Virus record (IMG/VR): IMGVR_UViG_3300010354_000741
Span: 1 to 22,352 of that record
Direction: 5' to 3' (one strand)
DNA: 22,352 nucleotides
From: a virus
Program-made: the position numbers and the translations under genes
Notes under the pieces: generated by a model
What the model was told of the DNA's origin: nothing
The model's database searches: none
Seen by the model: the letters and a program-made list of their open reading frames with translations, nothing else
Shown here: positions 1 to 6,497 of the stretch, one piece after another
Layout of the letters: the number at the start of each line of letters is the position of its first letter
Position numbering within the stretch: the stretch's first letter is position 1

Positions 1-211
1 AGGTTGCGCGGATCAAAAAGACCCCTATCGGCTGCCTGCCCGTAAAACCGAGCGAATTAATCTGCGCTTCCCTCGGCCTGATGTTTCAGTGGCGGCGATT
101 CAGAACAACATCGTTACAAACAACCAACAAACCGTTATACTTTCTACTGAAGGCAATACCCAAACGCCCGAAAACAATGGGAATCTTGACGGAATAGCGA
201 TTTCACCATAA
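1..211 (+). CDS. 3' end of an unrecognised phage protein (partial)
   Basis: An open frame enters at the left edge (first full codon at base 2) and runs for 69 codons to a TAA at 209-211. The stop shares its last A with the ATG of the next gene (TAATG), which is typical of translationally coupled phage genes. The visible C-terminus is polar and Asn/Gln/Thr-rich, with a basic Arg/Pro patch near residue 20, and has no motif I recognise. Because two tail-fibre-like genes follow, it could be another virion or tail-associated protein, but this is only context. The start lies outside the window, so length and function cannot be judged. Confidence 0.7.
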   Translation, partial: GCADQKDPYRLPARKTERINLRFPRPDVSVAAIQNNIVTNNQQTVILSTEGNTQTPENNGNLDGIAISP

Positions 212-1896
212 TGGCTAATCAGACTATCACGCAGTTACCCGCCGCGCAAGCACTCACCGGCACGGAACTTGTACCCATTGTGCAAGACGGCGGTACCGTA
301 AAAACCACGGTGGCCGATATCGCCAACGCCCCTACGCTGACGTTCAGCTTTTTGACGGCTACGTCAGAAGCGGGCTTGCCCGATTCGCGGCTTTTGGCTA
401 CGTCGGGCAACGGGCTCACGCTAACGGACAACGGCGGAGGGTCAACGCTCGATATAGCCTTGTCGGGTGCGCCGGCGAGTTTGATATCTTCGGGCAACGG
501 TATTCAGGTCAAAACTAATTCAACAACGCTCGCGGCTCGTTCAGTTGCGGTTGGGGCGGCGGGTTTGAGCGTTGCCGATGGCGACGGGGTGGCGGGCAAC
601 CCTACAATTTCACTCACGGGTATGCCGCTGTATTTGGCGCAATCCACAGGCGTAGGGTTGCTGACTCGCACTAGCGGAAACAGCGTTGGGGTTGTGACGC
701 TGCTTGGGACGACGAATCAAATTACGCTTTCGAACGGATCGGGCGATGGTGCAGATCCAACGGTGGCGTTAGCTCTGAATGCGGTTTTGCCGGGCCAAGC
801 GGGTATTGTGTTACCTAAGGGCTTAACTTCAGATAGGCCGGGGCTTCCGACCGAAGGAACGCTTCGGTACAACACACAAACTGCAACTTTTGAAGGTTAC
901 ACTTCATTCGGTTGGGGCGTTATTCAGGCCGGGTCTGGGGTGACGTCTTTTAGCGGGGGCGGCACAGGGCTGACGCCGTCTTCCCCCACGGCGGGCGCAA
1001 TTTCATTAAACGGCACACTAATCGGCGCAAACGGCGGAACGGGCGTAGTCAATACAGGTAAAACGATTACTTTAGGCGGTTCGTTGACCCTTTCCGGTGC
1101 GTATGATTTAACGCTTACGCAGACCGGCGCAACTAATGTGACGCTTCCAACCACGGGAACGCTTGCAACGTTGGCGGGTTCTGAAACGCTGACCAATAAG
1201 ACAATCAACGGTCCAGACAACACGCTTACAAATATCTCTAACTCAAGCCTTTCGAACTCCTCAATAACCATTAACGGCTCCTCGGTGAGTCTCGGGGGGT
1301 CGGTTACCGTTACAGCTACTGCATCCAACGCGTTAACAATCGGCACAGGTCTAAGCGGCACGAGTTACAACGGATCAACCCCAGTAACAATTGCAATCAG
1401 TAATACTGGGGTGTCGGCTGCAAGTTATGGCACGGCTTCCGCAGTGCCTACGATTGCTGTAAATGCGCAAGGGCAGATCACAAGTGCTACGGATACTGCC
1501 ATAGCGATTGCAGCGTCTCAGGTAACGTCAGGCACGCTTGCTATTGCTCGTGGAGGCACAAACGGCTCCGCAACACCAACCGCAGGGGCGGTGCCTTATG
1601 GAAGCGGAACGGCGTATGCATTTTCGGCTGCAGGCAATGCTTCAGAGGTCTTGCTTTCTGGAGGCGCGGGTTCGCCAACTTGGGCTGCGCAGAGCACGCT
1701 TTCCGTAGGAACGGCGACCAACGCGGTAAACATCGGCGTCACAGATGACACTTCAACCAACGCAACGATGTATCCGGTTTGGGTAACGGCTAACACCGGC
1801 AATCTACCGGCTAAAGTTACTTCAACGAAGTTGAGTTTTAACCCTTCGACGGGCATTCTGACCGCAACTGGCGGCGTTGCTGGCGGCGCATTTTAA
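211..1896 (+). CDS. Putative tail-fibre-like structural protein
   Basis: This 561-residue protein is rich in Thr, Ser, Gly, Ala and Asn and almost lacks Cys and Trp, as expected for a fibrous beta-structured phage appendage. The first 40 residues (ITQLPAAQALTGTELVPIVQ and what follows) are of a kind I know from the N-termini of fibre-like proteins in environmental phages. Around residues 214-235 is an RYNTQTATFEGY-type strand. Around 316-370 is a TLTNKTI...SLSNSSITINGSSVSL block, and around 444-491 an ARGGTNG...GAVPYGSG...SPTWA block; these modules recur in cyanophage and other fibre proteins. It ends in GVAGGAF, nearly the same as the protein encoded at 7136-8374. The ATG overlaps the preceding stop and has no clear Shine-Dalgarno site, so coupling is likely. 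Probable role: host-contacting fibre or a related virion surface protein; the receptor is unknown. Confidence 0.72.
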   Translation: MANQTITQLPAAQALTGTELVPIVQDGGTVKTTVADIANAPTLTFSFLTATSEAGLPDSRLLATSGNGLTLTDNGGGSTLDIALSGAPASLISSGNGIQVKTNSTTLAARSVAVGAAGLSVADGDGVAGNPTISLTGMPLYLAQSTGVGLLTRTSGNSVGVVTLLGTTNQITLSNGSGDGADPTVALALNAVLPGQAGIVLPKGLTSDRPGLPTEGTLRYNTQTATFEGYTSFGWGVIQAGSGVTSFSGGGTGLTPSSPTAGAISLNGTLIGANGGTGVVNTGKTITLGGSLTLSGAYDLTLTQTGATNVTLPTTGTLATLAGSETLTNKTINGPDNTLTNISNSSLSNSSITINGSSVSLGGSVTVTATASNALTIGTGLSGTSYNGSTPVTIAISNTGVSAASYGTASAVPTIAVNAQGQITSATDTAIAIAASQVTSGTLAIARGGTNGSATPTAGAVPYGSGTAYAFSAAGNASEVLLSGGAGSPTWAAQSTLSVGTATNAVNIGVTDDTSTNATMYPVWVTANTGNLPAKVTSTKLSFNPSTGILTATGGVAGGAF

Positions 1897-1905
1897 GGAA
1901 TAAAT

Positions 1906-4638
1906 ATGGCACAGGCAGGCTTTACCCCCATTCTTATTTACGCCAGCGGAACGGCTACGAATGTTCCCGCAGCGGGAGATCTGACAAGCGGCGCATCGGG
2001 TGCGGAGCTTGCGATCAATTACGCTGACGGAAAGCTCTACTACAAGGATAGCGGTGGCAATGTTCAGCTTATCGCTTCAAAATCCGGAGCCAGTGGCGAT
2101 GTTGTTGGTCCGGCAAGCGCCACCGACAACGCAATTGTGCGTTTTGATGGCACAACGGGCAAACTGGTTCAGAACTCTGTTGTTACGATTGCAGACTCAA
2201 CGGGTGATATTTCTGGGGTTGGCCAGCTTAATGCGACGACGGTCGATACCACCAACATCGAAGTCACCAACATCAAAGCCAAGGACGGAACCGCAGCGGC
2301 AAGCATCGCTGACTCCACAGGCATCATCACGGTATCAACCCAGTTGCAAGTGGATAACATCAACATATCTACCAACACCATTAGCAGCACAGACACTAAC
2401 GGCAACATCGTACTGGCCCCGAATGGCACGGGTGACGTTCAGCTTGATGCGGACACCGTTCGCATTGGAGACTCCAACGCCAACGCTACGCTCACGACCA
2501 ACGGCACAGGCGACCTGATCCTGAACACCAACGCCGGAACCAACTCAGGGTCTATTACGATTGCGGACGCTGCCAATGGTGATATTTCCCTTGCCCCCAA
2601 CGGCAATGGTTCCGTGGTCATTACGAATGCGGGTACGAGCAACGCACTACGCATCACGCAAACCGGATCGGGTAATGCAATTTTAGTTGAAGATAGTGCT
2701 AATCCTGACGCAACGCCTTTTGTAGTCAACGCGGATGGTTTCGTTGCTATTGGATCAACAACCGCACCAGAAAGATTAAATCTTGTTTCTGATGGAAGAA
2801 ATTTTTTTACTCTTACAAGAGCAAGCACAGACTTAAATCAATCTGTTATTGCGTTTAGAAAAGCAAGAGGAACAAATGCATCTCCAACAGTTGTTTCTTC
2901 AGGAGACTATGTTGGTGATTTTCAGTATTATGGATACGATGGGGCTAGCTATATCCAGCTAGCCGGAATCCTTTCCGGTGTAGATGGCACCCCCGGCACC
3001 AACGACATGCCTGGACGGTTGGTATTTAGTACCACCGCTGATGGTGCTTCATCTCCGACTGAGAGGATGCGGATTGATAGTGCTGGGCGAGTAGGGATTG
3101 GGCAGACCCCAAATGATTCAATGATTTTAGGACTTACCGGAACGCCAGCAGCAGCCTATAGTTATGCGGTACAGAATAATCCGACATTTCAAAGCACCAC
3201 AACTCAAGAAGGTGTTGGGTATCTTACAAGTCTAAAAACGGCGGCTGCTTCTTTTACTCTTGCTCTGATGCAACATTTCCGAGCAATTCAAAGCACTATT
3301 GGTGCTGGTTCAACTGTAACTAACCAATATGGGTTTTTTGCCGACTCCACCCTCACCGGCGCAACCAACAACTATGGTTTCTTCAGCAACATAGCCTCCG
3401 GCACAGGACGTTGGAACTTTTACGCTAACGGTACAGCAAGTAATTTCTTCGGTGGCAACACAATCATCAGCGTCGCTGATAACACCAACGCAGCTTTGAG
3501 GATTACTCAGACTGGTACAGGCGATGCAATCTTAGTTGAGGATAGTGCTAATCCTGATGCGACTCCGTTTGTTGTTGATGCAAATGGGCTTGTGGTTGTT
3601 GGGCATACTTCTGCTATTCCTGCATACGGATTCAACAATCAATTTGAAGTTTTAAGCACCTCAAATTCTTATCAGTTAAACGCTGCATTCAGAAATGACG
3701 CATTTGCTCCTTTACTGACAATAGCCCACTCTAGAAACGCTTCAATCGGATCTCATACTGTTCTTCAATCTGGGGATGAAACGGGGACACTTGCTTTTGC
3801 TGGATCAGATGGAACTGCGTTTATCCGAACTGCTCAGATTATTTCAGCCGTAGACGGCACCCCCGGCACTAATGACATGCCTGGGCGGTTAGTTTTCGGC
3901 ACCACTGCTGATGGCGCAAGCAGTCCGACAGAACGGATGAGGATTGATAGCTATGGAGCGGTAGGGGTTGGAACTTCTAGTCTTACTGGATGGAGCCTGC
4001 GGGTTGGTAAAAATATAACAGGTGGTACTTCTAGTTTTGGTGTTGGGTCTGATGGCAGCATCCAGTCTGGCGTTACATCTGCTGCCCGTATGTTCATTAG
4101 CCAACCTAGCACTGCTGCCGCATCATTTACTCTGCCTATTCTTGATCATTACTTGGCAGCACAAGGAACAATTGGTGCGGGTTCAACTGTAACTAATCAG
4201 TATGGCTTTAGTGTAACTAGCACCCTCACTGGCGCAACCAATAACTACGGCTTCTACAGTGACATCGCTTCTGGTACAGGGCGTTGGAACTTTTTTGCTA
4301 ACGGGACAGCGGAAAACTACCTTGGCGGCAATCTAAAGATTGGTGGTACTGCGGCCCGTGCGACAACGGCAGGAACCAATCAGCTTGTGCTTTTTGACGG
4401 TACCGCACCTGTTGGAACCCTGACTAATGGCGTATCGTTTTACTCAGCTTCGGGTGAAGCAAGGGTGATGGATTCAGCGGGCAACTCAACCCTACTATCC
4501 CCTCATGATGCCGAAACAAATGAATGGATTTATCATTCAGTCCACACCCCAACAGGTAAAAAACTGCGGATTGACATGGAAAAAATGATGCGGTTTTTGA
4601 ATGAGCATTTCGGCTTAGATTTCATTCACGAAGAGTAG
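1906..4638 (+). CDS. Putative tail-fibre protein with a tandem ~285-residue duplication
   Basis: This is a 910-residue Thr/Asn/Gly-rich fibre-like protein. The N-terminus contains an ELAINYADGKLYYKDSGGNV block (about residues 34-53), which I know from phage fibre proteins. The middle carries two copies of a long module, at residues about 244-518 and 527-809. Each copy has the same order of motifs: ALRITQTG..AILVEDSANPDATPFVV, then GTPGTNDMPGRLVF.TTADGASSPTERMRID, then TVTNQYGF...LTGATNNYGF..IASGTGRWNF.ANGTA. Stretches between the motifs differ sharply between copies. The C-terminus (HTPTGKKLRIDMEKMMRFLN...) is helical and charged and may be a trimerisation or capping end; no S74 peptidase chaperone is visible. 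The start is well set by AAGGA at 1895-1899, six bases before the ATG. Likely role: receptor-binding or long tail fibre. The exact receptor and attachment point cannot be read from the sequence. Confidence 0.75.
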   Translation: MAQAGFTPILIYASGTATNVPAAGDLTSGASGAELAINYADGKLYYKDSGGNVQLIASKSGASGDVVGPASATDNAIVRFDGTTGKLVQNSVVTIADSTGDISGVGQLNATTVDTTNIEVTNIKAKDGTAAASIADSTGIITVSTQLQVDNINISTNTISSTDTNGNIVLAPNGTGDVQLDADTVRIGDSNANATLTTNGTGDLILNTNAGTNSGSITIADAANGDISLAPNGNGSVVITNAGTSNALRITQTGSGNAILVEDSANPDATPFVVNADGFVAIGSTTAPERLNLVSDGRNFFTLTRASTDLNQSVIAFRKARGTNASPTVVSSGDYVGDFQYYGYDGASYIQLAGILSGVDGTPGTNDMPGRLVFSTTADGASSPTERMRIDSAGRVGIGQTPNDSMILGLTGTPAAAYSYAVQNNPTFQSTTTQEGVGYLTSLKTAAASFTLALMQHFRAIQSTIGAGSTVTNQYGFFADSTLTGATNNYGFFSNIASGTGRWNFYANGTASNFFGGNTIISVADNTNAALRITQTGTGDAILVEDSANPDATPFVVDANGLVVVGHTSAIPAYGFNNQFEVLSTSNSYQLNAAFRNDAFAPLLTIAHSRNASIGSHTVLQSGDETGTLAFAGSDGTAFIRTAQIISAVDGTPGTNDMPGRLVFGTTADGASSPTERMRIDSYGAVGVGTSSLTGWSLRVGKNITGGTSSFGVGSDGSIQSGVTSAARMFISQPSTAAASFTLPILDHYLAAQGTIGAGSTVTNQYGFSVTSTLTGATNNYGFYSDIASGTGRWNFFANGTAENYLGGNLKIGGTAARATTAGTNQLVLFDGTAPVGTLTNGVSFYSASGEARVMDSAGNSTLLSPHDAETNEWIYHSVHTPTGKKLRIDMEKMMRFLNEHFGLDFIHEE
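2635..3459 (+). repeat. Fibre module, copy 1 (in-gene tandem duplication)
   Basis: First copy of a duplicated coding module inside the fibre gene at 1906-4638. Its motif order matches copy 2 at 3484-4332. The offset between matching motifs grows from 849 bases (the ALRITQTG motif) to 870 (GTPGTNDMPG) and 873 (TVTNQYGF), so a few codons were gained or lost between them without breaking frame. Confidence 0.85.
2943..2964 (+). repeat. Inverted repeat at a fibre module boundary
   Basis: GGCTAGCT (2943-2950) and AGCTAGCC (2957-2964) form a perfect 8-base inverted repeat around the 6-base loop ATATCC. It lies inside the fibre gene just before the conserved GTPGTNDMPG block. The corresponding place in copy 2 lacks it. 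It may be chance; no T-run follows, so it is not an intrinsic terminator. Confidence 0.4.
3484..4332 (+). repeat. Fibre module, copy 2 (in-gene tandem duplication)
   Basis: Second copy of the module at 2635-3459. Conserved segments are close at both protein and DNA level, for example the stretch coding GTPGTNDMPGRLVF. The spacers (about 3595-3845 and 3960-4165) are unrelated or strongly diverged from those of copy 1. Confidence 0.85.
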
Positions 4639-4659
4639 TTTCAACTTTAGGAGCAACAT

Positions 4660-4848
4660 ATGCCTACGCTAAACGTAGAACTCACGCAAGACCAGTATGA
4701 TCGCTATAAGGCTGGATTCAAGAAGCTGCAAAAACTTGAAGACGACCCCACGGATGAGCAGCTTATCGCTCAACTTAAACGCGAAGCCTCGGCCATTACT
4801 TATGCGGCTGAGACAAACCCCAACGAAGACGCTGGTTGGAAATTCTAA
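4660..4848 (+). CDS. Small acidic hypothetical protein (62 aa)
   Basis: A 62-residue soluble protein with no membrane segment or signal peptide. The centre is a predicted helix (QDQYDRYKAGFKKLQKLEDD) followed by a DEQLIAQLKREA helix, and the end is WKF. The ATG is preceded by a good Shine-Dalgarno sequence, AGGAG at 4649-4653, with six bases of spacing, which supports it as a real gene. It sits between the fibre gene and the small protein at 4861, ahead of the lysis genes. I do not recognise a family. A small structural accessory or regulatory role is possible, but nothing in the sequence decides this. Confidence 0.72.
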   Translation: MPTLNVELTQDQYDRYKAGFKKLQKLEDDPTDEQLIAQLKREASAITYAAETNPNEDAGWKF

Positions 4849-4852
4849 GGAG
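4847..4852 (+). promoter_or_regulatory. Ribosome binding site fixing the start at 4861
   Basis: AAGGAG lies eight bases before the ATG at 4861. An in-frame TTG at 4855 would be only two bases from this site, so the ATG is the better start. The site overlaps the TAA stop of the upstream gene. Confidence 0.75.
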
Positions 4853-4860
4853 CCTTGAAC

Positions 4861-5049
4861 ATGCAACAAAAGCAACCCGTACAAACCACCCTGAGCCTGA
4901 CGCTTGATGAGGTCAACGCTGTATTGACTGCACTGGGCAAAGCCTTTTCATACATTGAAGCGGTGGGTTTGATTGAAAAGATCAAAGAGCAAGTCATCCC
5001 GCAGTTGCCCGTTCCCACACCGCAAAGCGAAACGGAAAAGGCTGAGTAA
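4861..5049 (+). CDS. Small conserved-type phage protein (62 aa)
   Basis: A 62-residue protein with an N-terminal strand-plus-helix signature (TLSLTLDEVNAVLTALGKA) and a second amphipathic helix (EAVGLIEKIKEQV), ending in a Pro-rich, acidic tail. I recall proteins of this L-T-L-D-E-V-N-x-V-L-x-A-L-G form from many phages; they have no assigned function. There is no membrane segment. The ATG at 4861 is preferred over the TTG at 4855 because of the AAGGAG site at 4847-4852. Only two bases separate its stop from the XhlA-like gene, so the two are probably co-translated. Its place directly before the lysis genes is suggestive but does not prove a role in lysis. Confidence 0.72.
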   Translation: MQQKQPVQTTLSLTLDEVNAVLTALGKAFSYIEAVGLIEKIKEQVIPQLPVPTPQSETEKAE

Positions 5050-5051
5050 AA

Positions 5052-5252
5052 ATGGGCGGCGATGACTTGGACAAGCGCCTGTCGGTGCATGAAGCGATTT
5101 GCGCCCAACGCTACGAGCAAATTGAAAAGCGCCTGGGGGATGGCAGCAGGCGTATGCGGCATATTGAGTGGCTGCTCTACATCACGATTGCAGCCGTACT
5201 GCTTGGTCCAGGCGTCGCGGCCATGTTTGTCAAGAAACTGTTAGGTATATAA
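5052..5252 (+). CDS. XhlA-like membrane protein, possible lysis (holin-like) component
   Basis: A 66-residue protein with a charged, probably coiled-coil N-terminus (residues 4-36, repeated I/L and E/R positions) and one transmembrane segment at about residues 39-60, ending in a basic KKLLGI tail. This layout is that of the haemolysin XhlA-type family found beside phage holins and endolysins. The assignment rests on topology and position rather than a diagnostic motif. It begins two bases after the preceding stop, and its own TAA ends one base before the GTG start of the three-TM protein, so the two membrane proteins are likely made together. Alternatives are a holin antagonist or a small membrane anchor of unrelated function. 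The N-terminus is predicted to be cytoplasmic. Confidence 0.65.
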   Translation: MGGDDLDKRLSVHEAICAQRYEQIEKRLGDGSRRMRHIEWLLYITIAAVLLGPGVAAMFVKKLLGI

Positions 5253-5738
5253 GTGTTTGATATCCTTGGCGGCGGTCTTTTAGGTTCAATTTTTGGGGGT
5301 TTGTTTCGACTTGCCCCTGAGATTCTTAAGTTTCTTGATAAGAAAAACGAGCGGCTGCATGAACTGAATATGTTCAGATTGCAGACTGACCTTGAGAAGA
5401 TGCGCGGTGAGTTTCGTGTGGAGGAAAAGTATGTTGACTACAGCATTCAGCAACTCGACACCATCAAAGCGGCCTTTGAGGAACAGAGCCAAACGGCTCA
5501 AGCAGCAGGTTGGTTTGTGGCTGCTATCTCTGCCTTGGTACGTCCAGGAATCACCTGGGCGTTATTTGGAATGTACGCAACTGTCAAGGCGGCTACGCTT
5601 GTTCTTGCGTTTCAAAGCAATGCGGTCTGGCATGAAGTAATACTCAAGTGTTGGGATGTTAATGATTTTTCTCTTCTTATGATGGTGCTTACGTTCTGGT
5701 TTGTAGGACGATCAATAGAAAAATATCAAAAATCGTGA
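5253..5738 (+). CDS. Putative three-TM holin
   Basis: This 161-residue membrane protein starts at a GTG placed directly after the stop of the gene before it. It has hydrophobic segments at about residues 3-27, 84-120 (likely one or two passes, containing LVRPGITWALFGMY) and 138-153. Between them is a charged, coiled-coil-like stretch (about 29-80). The central RPGITWALFG pattern and overall size resemble the three-TM holins of the gene-transfer-agent type. Holins make membrane holes that let the endolysin reach the cell wall. The GH24 endolysin lies immediately downstream and lacks a signal peptide, which fits dependence on a holin. The family call is by resemblance only; a non-lytic membrane role cannot be excluded. 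Its TGA stop overlaps the GTG of the hidden coiled-coil ORF. Confidence 0.6.
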   Translation: MFDILGGGLLGSIFGGLFRLAPEILKFLDKKNERLHELNMFRLQTDLEKMRGEFRVEEKYVDYSIQQLDTIKAAFEEQSQTAQAAGWFVAAISALVRPGITWALFGMYATVKAATLVLAFQSNAVWHEVILKCWDVNDFSLLMMVLTFWFVGRSIEKYQKS

Positions 5739-5905
5739 ACTATGATCAGCTTATCGAGCTTGTCCGAATCCGCGCCGATATTGAGGCGCAGTTACGGTTC
5801 ATCGAAGAACAGCGTCGAGCCATCGAGGAGCAAACCCGAAGAATTTCCGAGCTCTTTGGATTTTGCGAAAAACCTTGCCAAGGAGGCTCTGATCAAACCG
5901 TTTGA
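5735..5905 (+). CDS. Hidden 56-residue coiled-coil ORF overlapping the endolysin frame
   Basis: A GTG at 5735, overlapping the TGA of the holin-like gene (GTGA), opens a 56-codon frame ending with TGA at 5903-5905. The product is strongly helical: after NYDQLIELVRIRADIEAQ comes a stretch of about 20 residues dominated by E, Q, R and spaced I/L/F, which reads as a convincing coiled coil. It ends with two Cys (FGFCEKPC) and a polar tail. It overlaps the first 55 codons of the longest endolysin frame in a different frame, where the endolysin translation is low-complexity Ser/Arg/Pro. That contrast suggests this ORF is the real coding frame for 5735 to about 5855. No strong Shine-Dalgarno site is seen, so coupling to the holin-like gene is likely. 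No signal peptide, lipobox or TM, so it is not an obvious spanin. Function unknown. Confidence 0.55.
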   Translation: MNYDQLIELVRIRADIEAQLRFIEEQRRAIEEQTRRISELFGFCEKPCQGGSDQTV

Positions 5906-6323
5906 GGGTCTCGCAAGGCGGCTGCCCGACGGAAGGGTATCAGCTTACCCGGACCCCGCAACAAAAGGCCACCCTTGGACTATTGGTTGGGGCGCTACGG
6001 GTCCAGATATCAACCCCGGCACCGTCTGGACGATTGAGAAGTGCGAAGAAGCGCTTGATCATCATATTGAGTATTTTGTGCAGAATTTGCTGAAAATGTC
6101 ACCTAAAATCAAAAATGCGCCTCCGCGACGCATTGCCGCCGTAACGAGCTGGGTTTATAATTGCGGCCTAGGGAACTACCGAATCTCAACGTTCAAGAAG
6201 CGCATTGACGATGAAGATTGGAGCGGTGCCGCGCAAGAGTGTGTAAAATGGAACAAGGGTGCCGGTCGAGTTCTTCCGGGTCTTACGCGCCGTCGCGCTG
6301 CCGAAGCCGCTTTAATGAGGTGA
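5742..6323 (+). CDS. GH24 (T4/P22-type) endolysin, start uncertain
   Basis: This is a lysozyme-family muramidase that cleaves the glycan strands of peptidoglycan. In the longest frame (193 residues) the catalytic region is visible: Glu55 in KPFEG, Asp71 in AYPDP and Thr80 in WTIGWG. The family C-terminal motifs follow: AVTSWVYNCGLGNY (about 133-146), STFKKRI, and WNKGAGRVLPGLTRRRAAEA (about 169-188). Spacing from Glu to Asp is longer than the usual eight residues because of an inserted LPDGRV-like loop. No signal peptide or TM is seen, so export should need the holin. Residues 1-38 look like noise (Ser/Arg/Pro) and overlap the coiled-coil ORF in another frame. The functional start may instead be the TTG at 5856, giving DFAKNLAKEALIKPFEG as N-terminus. 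Neither start has a good ribosome site. Family assignment is firm; the start is not. Confidence 0.88.
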   Translation: MISLSSLSESAPILRRSYGSSKNSVEPSRSKPEEFPSSLDFAKNLAKEALIKPFEGLARRLPDGRVSAYPDPATKGHPWTIGWGATGPDINPGTVWTIEKCEEALDHHIEYFVQNLLKMSPKIKNAPPRRIAAVTSWVYNCGLGNYRISTFKKRIDDEDWSGAAQECVKWNKGAGRVLPGLTRRRAAEAALMR

Positions 6324-6329
6324 TGAACC

Positions 6330-6491
6330 ATGAAAGACGTATGGGAAAAACCGCGACCTAAAGAGCTCGGAAAACCCAAATCACTCAGCCCGAATCAAAA
6401 ACGAGCTGCAAAAGCGTTTGCAAAACGCTCCGGCACTAAGTACCCTTCGCTCGTAGCTAACATGGCGGGTGCAAAAGCAAAGAAAGGCTGA
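6330..6491 (+). CDS. Small Lys-rich phage protein (53 aa)
   Basis: A 53-residue, very basic protein. It begins with a Lys/Pro-rich segment (WEKPRPKELGKPKS), followed by LSPNQKRAAKAFAKRSG and then YPSLVANMAGAKAKKG. I recall small proteins of this pattern (S-L-S-P-x-Q-K, then P-x-L-V-x-N-M) from environmental tailed phages, commonly among virion genes. GAGG at 6317-6320 lies nine bases before the ATG, and an upstream ATG at 6323 leads to only a few codons. Its TGA is six bases before the adaptor gene. The high charge fits DNA or capsid association, but no function is established. Confidence comes from the conserved-looking pattern, the ribosome site and the otherwise empty gap it fills. Confidence 0.78.
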   Translation: MKDVWEKPRPKELGKPKSLSPNQKRAAKAFAKRSGTKYPSLVANMAGAKAKKG

Positions 6492-6497
6492 TAACCG

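Noticed and set aside
5062-5244. A possible embedded Rz1-like lipoprotein: a frame within the XhlA-like gene contains a lipobox-like LSGC
   Set aside because: The segment before the Cys is long and charged with only a short weak hydrophobic core, the start lacks a ribosome site, and the overlapping gene has its TM at the wrong end for an Rz partner. Probably chance.
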